This document shows positions 24,330-36,500 of a stretch of DNA of 64,000 bases, piece by piece. A program made the translations under genes and the position numbers. The notes below the pieces were generated by a model, which ran no database searches, was not told the origin of the DNA, and was given only the letters and a program-made list of their open reading frames with translations. This DNA comes from Seriola aureovittata (taxonomy: Eukaryota > Chordata > Actinopteri > Carangiformes > Carangidae), in assembly GCF_021018895.1 (NCBI RefSeq), contig NC_079368.1:8554001-8618000 (forward strand). Direction: 5' to 3'. Every line of letters begins with the position of its first letter. The stretch's first letter is position 1.

Positions 24330-27300
24330 AGTGGGTCTGTTTCCTGTCAAGTCATGTTTGCATGTAGCTAAACATACAGTGCCTATGAGTGGGGCAGCTC
24401 CGTTCTTTGTCACTCCATAATCTCACCAGCTGTTTAAGGAGGTTAAAATGTCATTTTTGTGTTGCAGCATTAAGGGAATAGGAGACCAAACTCACTTTAG
24501 CCCTCACACCTCAACCCCAGATGGCTTTGTGCTAAAGTAGGCTGGAGTATTTTGACATGTTCTTAGTGTACTGTTACATGCAAACTTGTGCACACTTATA
24601 AACAAAATTTTCTTGGCTCCACATTGATTTTACTGTATGTCAGTCGTCTTTTGGACCTGTGTGATTATAGCTCTTGGGTGGCGTGCTTTTACCAAATTAA
24701 TGCAAATCCTTTAATCCTTAAAAACCTCAGAAGTACTACAAATCTAACCAAAATATTCCCCTTTAATAGCAGTTTAATAAAGTGCGGCCAAATCAAATAT
24801 ACAGAGTCTTTTTGTGGTCTCCAGGGGAAGAGTGGAGAGAAAACACAGTGCTTATTTTACTCTCTAATCCCAGGATATGATCTGTCATGGCTTTCCTCCT
24901 TCCAACACAGCTGCCCAGCAGAGTTGGCTCCAAGGCCTCACACAACAGCTCATTGTCAGCTACGCATATCACACTCTTTACAGACCTCAAATTTGACTGG
25001 TTATGATTAACCAAAGAGTCTGCTAACGAGAGCGCGGACAAGAAAACCACACTAATGTGCTGTCAAACTTGGACCGTGATGTGTCCTCTTCACGCTGATG
25101 ATGCCATCCTTAGTCATCGGTAGCCCTGGGCACCGATCAAGAACAAGGGCTGTTTAGCGCGACTGCGATGTCTGCTTTCCAACTGAAACATGTTTTTAAA
25201 AACGCATGTAATGAAGATACAGTTATGCATCGCAGGATCTGGCCGGTTGTTTCCACCAAGCAAGCTGCACATGCACTCAGCTCAAGTGCCTTGAAGAGTC
25301 ATTTATAACATTGCCCTTATGGTTTCCTCATTACATGGATGCAGTAGTGAGTAAAGGGTCCGGTAATGGTTGTCAGACATAAAATGAAACCCAGGTAACA
25401 TTTGTCTTCAGGCGCCTTCCTGAGTGTGTTAAACAAAGGCACCATCTATGATGTAGCTGCCTCTCTCAAATACAGGCCAATTGTGACAAGGCAAAGCTTC
25501 AACAGGTGTGTCCAAACTCCCGCTGAGAGGGAGCAGGGGGTCCATCTGTGACTGATTTGCTCTAATAACTTTGATTTGTAGTGGGACATCTTCCTCCTAA
25601 AAGCAGTTGTAGTGTTTAAACCTGGGTAAGGACTAAGCTGACCCCTGCACATCAGGAGGTCTGGAGTCAAGCTGCTCTGCTTAAACACAGCACGGCCACA
25701 ATTTTCTTCTTCAGGTAATGTACCTGGACGAGTGAGGGGAATACGGCATCACCCCAGCCGCAACTAACTCTTTTTTCTCTGGGCCCATCTGTCATGCATC
25801 TATGAATAGTAGAGGGGGGTCCTTCCTGCAACAGCCCTTTAAGCCTGTTCAACTGAGACACGCCGGATGAGGTTTCACAGGACTTAAGATCTTCTGCATT
25901 CCCTGTGGTTGAAACAGGGAGTGGCTGCAGAACGCAGTGTGCTCATAGAGACCCACCGTGGCCGGGACAGCTAGTCGCCCCATCGCTGCGCTCCAATTCC
26001 TTTTATCTGAGGTCTGAGGCCAACGCAATGCCCACTCCTCTCTGCTCTCTTGCATAAGGAGTAGACACTATCCTGGGGCAGATATAGGTCACTTCTTAGC
26101 AGTTTCCTGCTCTGCTGGTGATGGCTGCACATGTGGCAGACATTACAGCTGTTTCCAGTTGTAAAAACGGCGAGAGGAACCAGCTGCTGTCAGCACCCAG
26201 CGGACCTGATAGACAAAAAGCGGAGGCCTGATAATTAAATTATCAAAGGCTTTCCTTGTTCCATTTTTGCGTAAATGTCTTAAAATGTGTTGCCGTTGGC
26301 TCCATCTCCAAGGGTTCGCCGAAGAAATGTTTTCAGTTTGTCTGATTGCAGACACAGCTCGGCCATAATGCCTCTACATATGAGGTCAAAACAAATACTA
26401 GACAGCAGTTGCTTGTTAAGCATTTGGAAGATGGAAGACATTTGGTCCATTGTGGCCACTGAAATGAGACTATGAAATGTCAATGGCTTTTGCTGCTTCT
26501 GTTTCCATTTTAGAGGAAACAAAAGGAAAACTGTTTTCTTAGTCAACACCATGATAATGATAATACCCAGAGGGTCAAGCACCTGTCAAAGCAAATAGTG
26601 TCAGATACTTCTCTGGAGAGCCACCAAGGTACACTATAGTCTGATTTTGGAATGTTTTTGTAATTATATATAATCAAACTGTCCGCTACTATTTCAGGCT
26701 TTGAGTAATCTTTTCTCTGAGTGGCGAGAGGACTCATTTAAGAAGGAAGCCTCCTAATGTGTCTCTGTCTGACCTCATCTGGCTTCTTCACTTTGACTGA
26801 TTCTGCAAAAAAGTGGGAAACAGCCAGCCGTTTCTGCTCAATACTTATCCAGCAATTAGTCATTCTGTGGAATAGTGAATTTCTAAAACAAAGGCACCCC
26901 CCCCACCACCACCCCATCACCAGTGCTTTCTATTCTGAGGAACAAGCCTTATGATTCATGGAAGCTGTGTTGCATGAGGGGGACTGCATGCTTCCTGATA
27001 GACTTTCACTGTGAGAGACGCTCTTCAGGGAGTACATGCTTGAGAGTGCAGAAAACTGTATGTTATCAGTTTGACAGTTGAGCTGTTTCACTTTTCCTTT
27101 GTTTAGGCAAAATCCCTTGAAGGAATACTTTTGAGATGAAAGCATAGTCCTAAGACAAAGAGCAGCCTGCTGTCCGTGCAGGGAATGGGGTGGTGGGGGC
27201 TGCATCCTTCCTATCCACATCATGTCTTTCTAAGTTGAGAGGGGGGGGGGGGTCTCTGCATCATCCACTGACAAATGTGCTTCCACCAGCATGATAGGTT

Positions 27301-27515
27301 GCTCCGTTACGGTTCTGTGACACTGTCTTTCTCCTCCTGCCAGGTTTTAAAATGGGTTGAGGAGACGGTTCAGGCCATGAAGGTCCACCTGCTGTCGTCC
27401 AACCATGACAGTGCCCAGGAGAACAAGTGGGAAGTGCCCTTTGACCCCAGCCTCAGAGAAGTCACTGTGTCACTCAGTGGACCAGCACCACAAATTGAGC
27501 TCAGCGATCCCTTTG
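20504..27515 (+). CDS. hmcn2: hmcn2 signal peptide and VWA domain (exons 1-5)
   Basis: Exons 20504-20762, 22446-22516, 23035-23193, 23692-23814, 27344-27515. The start ATG follows a 13-base A tract. The next in-frame Met (residue 49) falls inside the VWA metal site, so 20504 is the only sensible start. Residues 1-23 are a hydrophobic signal peptide. The MIDAS motif is Asp44-x-Thr46-x-Ser48 in [18 protein letters not shown] and [11 protein letters not shown] supply the further metal-site Thr and Asp loops. In the family, this domain is thought to mediate cell-surface or matrix attachment. Confidence 0.95.
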
Positions 27516-30500
27516 GTAGACAACACATTTATACTCATTTCTTTTCTTTTTTCCCACATTATTTTAGACTATTATCAGTATCCACACACAAGGGAAGTCA
27601 TATTTCACACTGAAATATCCCTGTTCTTGTGTTCTTTTCCTAGGTCGTGTAGTTGGTGTGGAGCAGGGCCTTAAAGAGCTGCTGAACATTCCTAACTCTG
27701 CTCGGGTTGTCAACCTGAAGTTTCCCAGACCTGGAGCCTGGAAACTGAAGGTACTGCTCTGGTGAATAATTCATGAATATCTCTCTTTCACTGTTTTATG
27801 ACATTTGTCTAATTGAATACTTTTGCTTTTTTTTCTAAAGGTGAGCTGCAGTGGGCGCCACACTCTGAGAGTCACAGGAGTCAGTAATCTGGATTTCAGG
27901 GCTGGCTTTTCCGGTGTACCTGTTTCTGAGTTCAACCACACCAGAGAGAGACCAATAAAAGGTGCCACACATGTTTCTGTTAGCTTCTGGAGTCTTATTT
28001 GACTGAGAGCACGTGCAGAAGATGACCTCATGGCAATCTTTGTCTTTGTCTCCCCCAGGACTTCCAGCCCATGTTTTGTTGAAATGTACAGGCCTGAAGC
28101 CTCCAGGTCAGCTGAGCCATGTGGAGCTGATGTCGGGCTCAGGCCGCTCCTTGCGCACAATCCCCGTACCTCTGCCCGCTGACCTCGGTCAACAAGGACT
28201 GTGGAGTCTCCCGGAGTTCCGCATCCCCTCCCAGAGTTTTTTCATCAAGGTGACGGGCAAAGACGAGGAGGGCTACCGCTTCCAGAGGCTGTCCAGTGTC
28301 TCCTATACCAACATCGTTCCAGGCAAGACAAACCCCCACACCCACCCCCCACCCCCCCTCCTGCAGACACGTCTCACCAAAGCCACTCCACAGTGTCTCT
28401 CACACCTCATCAATCTCTCCGATGGCCTTTAACCTTTGTTTCCTCCCTTGTGTAGATCCCCCAGCTGTGAGCATGCCTGATGTGGTGAAGGGCTTCTACA
28501 TGCAGCCTGCTGTGATTGGCTGCTCGGTGGAGAGTGACATTCCCTACAGGCTAAGATTCAGCAGAAGTGGGATTACGCTGGGAGAGGAGAAGTTCTTTCA
28601 GTGAGTCTGTCCTCTATTTGCTCAGCGCTCAGTAACATTTGGCTCTCCTTCCTTTGGATTCCTTCAGATGCTGCAGCTTCATGCATCCATTACCTGCTGT
28701 AAAAAACACTAATTAGGTCACTCACGAGCACGTCTGTGGAGCATTAGTGCTGCTCGACTCTTAAGCTTTATTGGCTCATCTGTCAGGAAACAGGTATACA
28801 CATTCGATTTTGTGAACATTACATGTTCGATTGTGTCATCTTGAAAAATTAACAAAGCGCCCATTCTTTCTTGGTGTTGATGCTCTGCTTTGAATTAAAT
28901 TCATGAAACGAAGCTGACTTGTGGTGAAAACTATTCCCAGTGTGTGTGTGTGCCAGGGATACAAATCGAATGCGACGTAAAATGGGATCTTGTTGCCATT
29001 GTCATAATCCAGCCAACGAACCAAGCGTGTCTTTGTATCAGGAATTCTGCCATAGCATCATGGGAGATTGCCCACGCATCAGTCGAGGATGAAGGCTTGT
29101 ATGAGTGCACAGCACAGAGCACTGCGGGACAGGGACGTGCCTTAACCCAGTTGACTGTTAGAGGTATGTCTCACACACATACAATAACGCAAGCACGAAC
29201 ACACTTCCTCAATGTTTTGCACTAAGACATCGCAGTCACAGCAAGACTTTGAAATAAGTTCCAGCCATTTTCTATCTCAATTTCATGGCTACAACATCAA
29301 CATGATACAAAACACGCCAGTACAAACATTTGTGTAAAAGTAAACTATTTCTGCACTGTTTGTCCGCCGCTGATAACACCAGCTTGATGTTTTGGTTGTG
29401 TTTCCCCTGAAACAGAGCCTCCTCCGGTCCTGAAACCGGCAGTGAATGTGACCTCTGCTGTGGGAGGCGTCGCTGTGCTTCCCTGCAAAGTAGAAGGCTC
29501 CATGCGCCACAACTTGACCTGGCATCGAGCGGGCCGTACCATCCGGGCCCGCGCAGGGAGAGTGAAGCTGCTGTCCGACACGTCCCTGCAGATCAATGGG
29601 GTGCGGACTCAGGATGCTGGGGAGTACCACTGTGTGGCCACCAACGCCCACGGAGACAGCAGAATCACCGTGTGGCTTCTAGTTCCAGGTACGGTAGGAC
29701 GATACCCTGCAGGCCATCTGCTTAAACACTCAACACACCGGGGGCCTCATGGCTCCTCTCAGCCCCCTGTCATCTGTTTTCCATTACTGGCTTAACCTCC
29801 TCGCAGTTAGATTGAGCCACTTCCTTGTGTTTCTCATCAGCCAGAAGGGATGCATGTTGAAAAGTGTAGACATGCTATTGTGTCCATGCCCTCAGATGTT
29901 TGTAATGAATTACAAAAACAGCCAAGTAAATGTGGAACTTCACTACGATCCACCAGTCATGATGTCAGACATGGAGTGCTTGGTAATCACATTGTAGCGC
30001 ACATCATCAGGAGTTTACTGTTGTTAAATGCTTGATGGGGAAGTTATAAATTACATCATGCAGCAGTGACGAGGCCCTGAGTCATTGTCAGCTTTTTCCC
30101 CTCTGTTTGACTCCAATTGTAGAGGCTCCTTCTGTGGTAGTTCACCCACAGAGCCAGGCTTTCTCCCGAGGGGATGAGATCCGCCTTGTCTGCTCGGCGT
30201 CCGGCTCCCCCCCACCCAAGCTCTTCTGGAGCCATGGAAACATGTTCCTCACTAATCAGCCGAGGTAAGGGAACTCTCAGCCCACTCAACACCTCCGGCA
30301 CAGAGGACTCAGAGAGTCATTACATTCCACTCCGACTACATGCACGATTGCCACATCTTGTTTGCATCGGTTCAGAGATTTACATCTAATGATCTGAAAC
30401 CTTTTTTCCGAACCACAACTACGTCATATGTGTGTGTAAAATACATATTGAAAGAAAAATTTCTCTCATGATACTCAAGAATAGCAGAAAGGTTTAGAGA

Positions 30501-33500
30501 TGAATTTCTGTTTTGTATCTGCTCATGAAGAGCCAACAAACATAAATCCTGTCATTTGTACGATACAGGGTGAGTCTAAACCACAATGGAGTTCTGATCA
30601 TTAGAGGGGCTCTCCCAGAGGATGCTGGGAACTATACATGTCTTGCAACCAATGAGGCTGGGACTGCCTCTCAATCCGTGTCAATTACTTTTGCAGGTAG
30701 GTCAACATATCGCCACAGATGTTATGTTTCTGTTTTTACCATTTGGAGTCTCATTCATTTTTTAAATGTCTTTTCTGAATAATTTTTTCTCTTGACATTG
30801 ATTTTCAAACTTCATATAATGCAACACATTTTTATCTGTTTTGCTGGCTGTTGCTCAGCAGCATTTGATTTGATTTAATCTGTGAATAAAACCCAGTGTG
30901 AGTTGTGCACTGGCGTTGAGTGTGGCCACCCGTCACCCCGTCTCACACAACAGGATATTTCTCTCCTTGTTTTGTGAGCAGTTGTAAGCTTGAAGTTTCA
31001 GTCAAGGCTGTCAGTTAGTGGTTGACAGAAACATCAGCAGTGATGGACTTTGGCAGCCCCTTCCTGGGGCGTGCTGGTATTATACACACTTTTGTCTCTG
31101 AATGTCATTTTTAACAACACTGATCTGTCACGACATTGAGCCTTGTAAGATAGATAATCTCAAATTTTCACTTCAGCTGTCTGCCTGTTCCAAAAACATC
31201 TATCCCTGCTGTGTTGACACAGAATGTGTGTGTAATGTAAGTGTAGTTTTACATTTACCTCAGGTGTTTTTGCAGCCTTTGCTGGTTGAAGCCAACATTA
31301 CATTACTATTATTTCTACATAGCTGGTTAGTTGCTATAAAATACGAATTCTTTCTGAGTTGAACTGCATGTTAAGCTTCCCTTTTTTCGCTCCAGAGGTG
31401 CCGAAGATAACAGTGGCACGGCAGGTAGTACTTGTGTCTGTTGGCGGTGATGCGACTCTGGAGTGTCAAGCCACAGGCGTTCCCTCTCCCCTTGTCCGCT
31501 GGTTCAAAGGTAAGTTAAGACAGCGCGTACATTAAAATGACTGTAGAAGTGTCCATGTTAGAGACCAGCAGGCTTATTTTGTTTGTGTTTCCAGGTGAGC
31601 TTGAGGTGGGCTCTGCTCCTTTCGTTGAGCAGGATGTACACCGCGGGACCCTGCACATTCGAGGGGTGCAGGAGGTCGATGCTGGTCAGTACAGCTGTGT
31701 GGCCAGCAGCTCAGCTGGAACCTCTGCTGGCACCGTGACTCTGGAGGTTGGAGGTTAGACCACACTTCAGTGTTCCTCATAAGGCTTATTTTTCTCTCAA
31801 ATTTATACAAAGGAAAATTCATCTTCTCCCACTCTGCCCTGCACAGCGGGCCCATTGTTCTCTGAGGCACCGGTTGACGTGGCAGCTAACGTAGGGGAGA
31901 ATATCACCCTCCACTGCGTTGCCCGAGGTTTCCCGCAGCCGACAGTGACCTGGCGCAGACAGGACGGCAGACAGATTCTTACAAAGACAGACAGCCACAG
32001 TAGAACAACGCAGCTGGAGAACGGACACCTTCTAATCCAGGGTGAGTTATCCATGAAAAACTGACACAGCTAAGAGCTTTGGTCTGCAGTGCAAGCTGAT
32101 ACAGCTTCATGGTTGCCCTGCACTGACTGGCATGACTGAAATTTTCTGAGTGATTAAATATAGAGGAGGTGTAGCCTTTCATATCAAATTCAGATAACAT
32201 TTTCTTAACAGAGATGGGCAACAGGATGTCACTGCCATTGGTTAAGTTACAGTGTACACAGTAGATGGCTCACAAAACACTAAATATCCATCCTACTAAA
32301 AGCACAACTTCTGACTTACCTAAAAAGTGCTGCATCACTTTAATGATATAAATCCTTCTGCAAGAGCAGGCAGGCGTCCCTTTGTCCATTCATGTGTCCT
32401 TGATTGTGAGACTGTAATCTCATCAGGGCGAGGGGAATTTAAGTTGTGAACTCTGGAGGCCTTTCAGCTTGCAATATGACTAATCCTGGCCGCTGAAGGT
32501 GATCCTTTGTGCTCCTGAGACTAAATGTTTATAGTGTGTGTAATATTATATTGGAGAGGAACGGACATATTTGCATGGGCTGCTTCTGTCACTGTTTCCA
32601 CTTGTGCCTGCCGTCTGACCTAATTAGCTCAATCTGTTTCAGATGGCTCTGTTTTTTTTTTTTTACCTGCAATTGTTTTAGAAAGCATCTCTTACCATCC
32701 TGCTCCTCACTTTTTACCTTAATGCTTAATGTCTTGTCATCACCTCTTTAAACATCAGCCTTGACTATCTAAACACAAGAAGTGAATCATGTGTACATCT
32801 TCCAACATGTGATCTCCAGGGAATTTACTGAGTGGAACATGTGTGTCAGCAGGCTGGCAGCTGAGCCGAACCCATTAATCCCATTATTTTCTATTTATAA
32901 CTCTTAATTACAGCTCAGTCAAACCAATAATACCTCTTATTATTGAGAAGAGGACTAAACTGCTATTAACATGGATTTTTCAAGATAAACTGTTTTCTTT
33001 CTTATTGTAGAGATTCGGCTTGTTTCAGATGTTAAGAGATTGAAGTTGAAATAAGGGCTGTTGTTTGACTGTGTGTTTGTCTACAGGTGTCTGGCTGGAT
33101 GATGAAGGGCTGTACATCTGTGAGGCCAAGAACCAGTTTGGAAGCAGCAAAACCGAGGCCAGAGTTAGCGTCACTGGACTGGGTACGCTTGTCTAGGCTC
33201 TCTTATCTTTTTGCGCTACCCTACAGAATATTTTAGAAACAATGGCAGCGGCTCCAAAGTAAATTGTAGCCTTAAAATACTTTCACATTTTCCGGCTCTT
33301 GTTTGTTATTTATGTCTTTACACTTCCTTTTCCTGCAGAGCCCCCTGTCTTGGCCCAAGGTGCCCCGATCATTGCCACTGGCATCGGTCAGTCCCTGAGT
33401 ATTCCTTGCATGCTGTTGGATGGAATACCTCTTCCAGAAAGACACTGGTCCCAAAATGGAAAACCTGTAAGAATGGCTAGTATTTAACCTTTAGATATAT

Positions 33501-36500
33501 ACAGTACATCACACACATCATCTCTGTGTTCCTGTGAGACAGCAGTCCTTTTCCTTCCAACAAAGGTTCAGCTGAATGGGAGGATGTTCTTGAGGAGTGA
33601 TGGCAGTTTGTACATCGAAAGAACCATCCCAGAGGATGCTGGGACGTATGTTTGCACTGCGGTGAACGTGGCAGGCTCCATGAACATCACAGTCACCCTG
33701 GAGGTCCACGGTAAGAGAGTAGGTTAAAAGAACAGTCAGACATTTTGAAAGCTAATTCAGTTTCTTCCCCAGAGTTAGATGAATAGATCAACACGTCACT
33801 CATTCCATGAAGCTAGAGCCACCAGACGATAAGCTTAGTTTAGGATAAAGACTGGACGCAGGGGAAACAGCTAGCCTGTTCTTGTCCCTAGTAAACTTGC
33901 TGATACTCCAGAGAGTCACTGGCCCGGCAAAGAAATAATTCTAGTACATAACATTCTATAACACCACAAATCATCATGCTTTACATTTTTGTTTATGTAT
34001 GAATTTAAACATGCAAAGTGTTAATTTGTGAACTTTGGCAGTGCTGATAGGTGGATTTTTTTTGCACTAGTCGCTTCAGTGTTTACTGCTCCAGAACTGC
34101 CAAGCTACAATGCTAATGTTGCTAGCAGCAGATTGGTACAGAGAACCTGGTACCTGCATTTACATGCTGATATTTCACCAAGAAAATATATTTTTTGTCT
34201 GGTCTCGATGTGGCTCATTTTTTATTGCACAGTTGTGGAAATTCTGAAACATAAGTACTTTGTGTCCAACTTTAAGTTAAAGCGATGGTCAGAAGTCAGT
34301 GACTTGTTCCCACAAGGGTCATGACAGCTTTGGTCAAAGTTCAACAAGTTTGAACTTTTGGCACATCCCCACCGCAGGCATCCACACACAGCTGTTCAAA
34401 AGCCACCACATACACAACAATGACAAGACACATGCAAAAGGTGTTTTCTGTGATAATGTGAATGTGTCTTTATTCTTCATATTTAGCGTCCCAACATGAA
34501 AGTAGTATCACTCTTCTCACCTCACTCTCACCAAGATAAGGTATACGCCTATTTGCCAAAATGTCAAACAATTCCTTTAAGTTCCCTCGCCTAGACACAG
34601 TTTCTCCATACTAGAGACACCGGCAGGTTTGGACAGTCAGGCCAGCTATGTGCTGAGTCAGTGTGGAAAACAACAATATTTCAATGACTCGACCACCTGC
34701 TGTCATCATAGTGAGAGGGTTCGTTTACTGCATGCTTTGACGAAAGGGTCATTTTGTTCATAGGCATGTAATGACAGACGGGCCAGATTACGGTTCATCA
34801 TCAGTTTGTAATGAAGAAATGCCTCCAGCACTTATACTGCTGGTTGGCTAAGGCCAGTGATAATGCCGTGGGCCCGCTTCTTCATGGCCAGTCAGACAGC
34901 TGTGCTTTGTGACCTACTTCTTCCACAGTGCCCCCTGAGATCAACGCTGGTCCGTACCATTACATAGCCAACGAGGGCGTAGCCATCACACTGTCATGCG
35001 AGGCCAGTGGTGTTCCCAAGCCAAATGTTGTCTGGTCCAAGGTAGGATGTCACACTTGTGGCCTAAATCTACATTTTTTTAATGATTGCTTTTGGCTGCA
35101 TCCCATATACTCATGTATGACTAATTGGGTAGATCTGATTCCCACAACATTATCTAGAGAGGATCACATTTGGCATTCATCTTTAAATGAATCATCATTA
35201 AAACTTTGTAGATAATTATTGAAATGATAGCTATATCGTGCACGTTGCAATCAAACAAAAGCAAAGATCAGTATGTAGTCCTGCAATGGTGATGTTGTGT
35301 AGATTTTTTTTGACTGTTGAGTTGTTTCAACCATTAATCAGTGGGCTATTAATATAATCAGCATGAGCATAATGATGGTGATGATAATGGTGATGATAAT
35401 AGTAGTCATCTTAATCTGATAATGCATTGTCTTATGATTTACTACTTTAACTTAAGTCATGTCCCTCATCTATTAGTGAAAAGGGTCATTTATTTTGGTT
35501 AAATTTACATAAATACATTACATACATACATTATTTATATAATTATTATTTTAAATGTTCCTTTTGGCATATTAATCAAACAACTTAGTTTCAGTTTCTG
35601 GCATTATTTTCTCTGATTTGTCAGAACGCTCTAAAAACATCACCAACAATAACACTTTGCACTGCAATCAAGACTTGATTAACCTGAAAAGGAAGGATGT
35701 AACCATGGCAACATTACCATATTGCTGCTTGGCTGTGAGAAATCACACAGTACTTTATTGTACCTTAGAAATCTATTTAAAACCTTTCTTGCAGCACCTT
35801 CCAGTACAGCACTTAAAGAAAACCTACCAGACTACGACATGATCATATGAGGCACAATCAAATGATTTATCTACAAGCAGTTGTTACCCCAAACTGTCAT
35901 TTATAGAGGACTATGTTATGAATTCAGCCAGTGATTTGACCTTTCCCATGAAGAAATAAACAGATTACACCATTACATAGTCAACATTACTGAATGAAGT
36001 CATCGTGCTGTTGTTTCATACATATTGTTGAACTGAGCCAGATTTTTCTTCCTTGCTTTTTTCCCAAACATTTTCAGAGTAGTTCTCTAGAGTAAAGTAA
36101 ATTTCTTTCCTTGTCAGATAAAAGTGAATCTGTAAAAGCTATTTTATGTTCAAAGCAAGTTCGTGTGCAGCAAGCTGCGTTCTCGTGTGCATGTAATGGG
36201 GATGCAGAGTGAGTGTAAAGGGCTGCTCAGTAATTATATTAGACATCAAAGGTCGGGCTGTAAACCTTAAACTAAAGTCGGTGTACCTCTGTTGTTGTGC
36301 GGACAGCTTTTATCTTCAGTGTGTTCTTTCTGCTCTTATGCCTGCTGTTCCTCCAGGGGAGGCAGCCTCTGCTCAGGGACCACTCCTCTCTTAAGTTGAA
36401 TCCTGATGGGTACCTCCACATCCCCCACCCCACCGCTGATGATGCAGGTATCTACATCTGCACTGCCACCAGTCCTGTGGGCTACGCCAGCCGGGAGATC

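Larger units (their letters stand above)
23815..27343 (+). other. hmcn2: hmcn2 intron 4, the longest intron of the gene
   Basis: 3.5 kb between VWA exons. It contains a TG microsatellite (24289-24324), a palindromic homeodomain-type site (26232-26242), a C-rich block near 26899-26924 and a run of 12 G (27241-27252). Open frames up to 140 codons here have no family resemblance. Confidence 0.85.

Noticed and set aside
24588..25010. 140-codon open frame in hmcn2 intron 4
   Set aside because: No recognisable motif, intronic position and no flanking splice logic; consistent with chance.
28301..28440. Read-through open frame after hmcn2 exon 8
   Set aside because: Continuation past the GC donor encodes proline/threonine-rich low-complexity sequence absent from hemicentins. 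The spliced join restores the conserved PDPPAV sequence.
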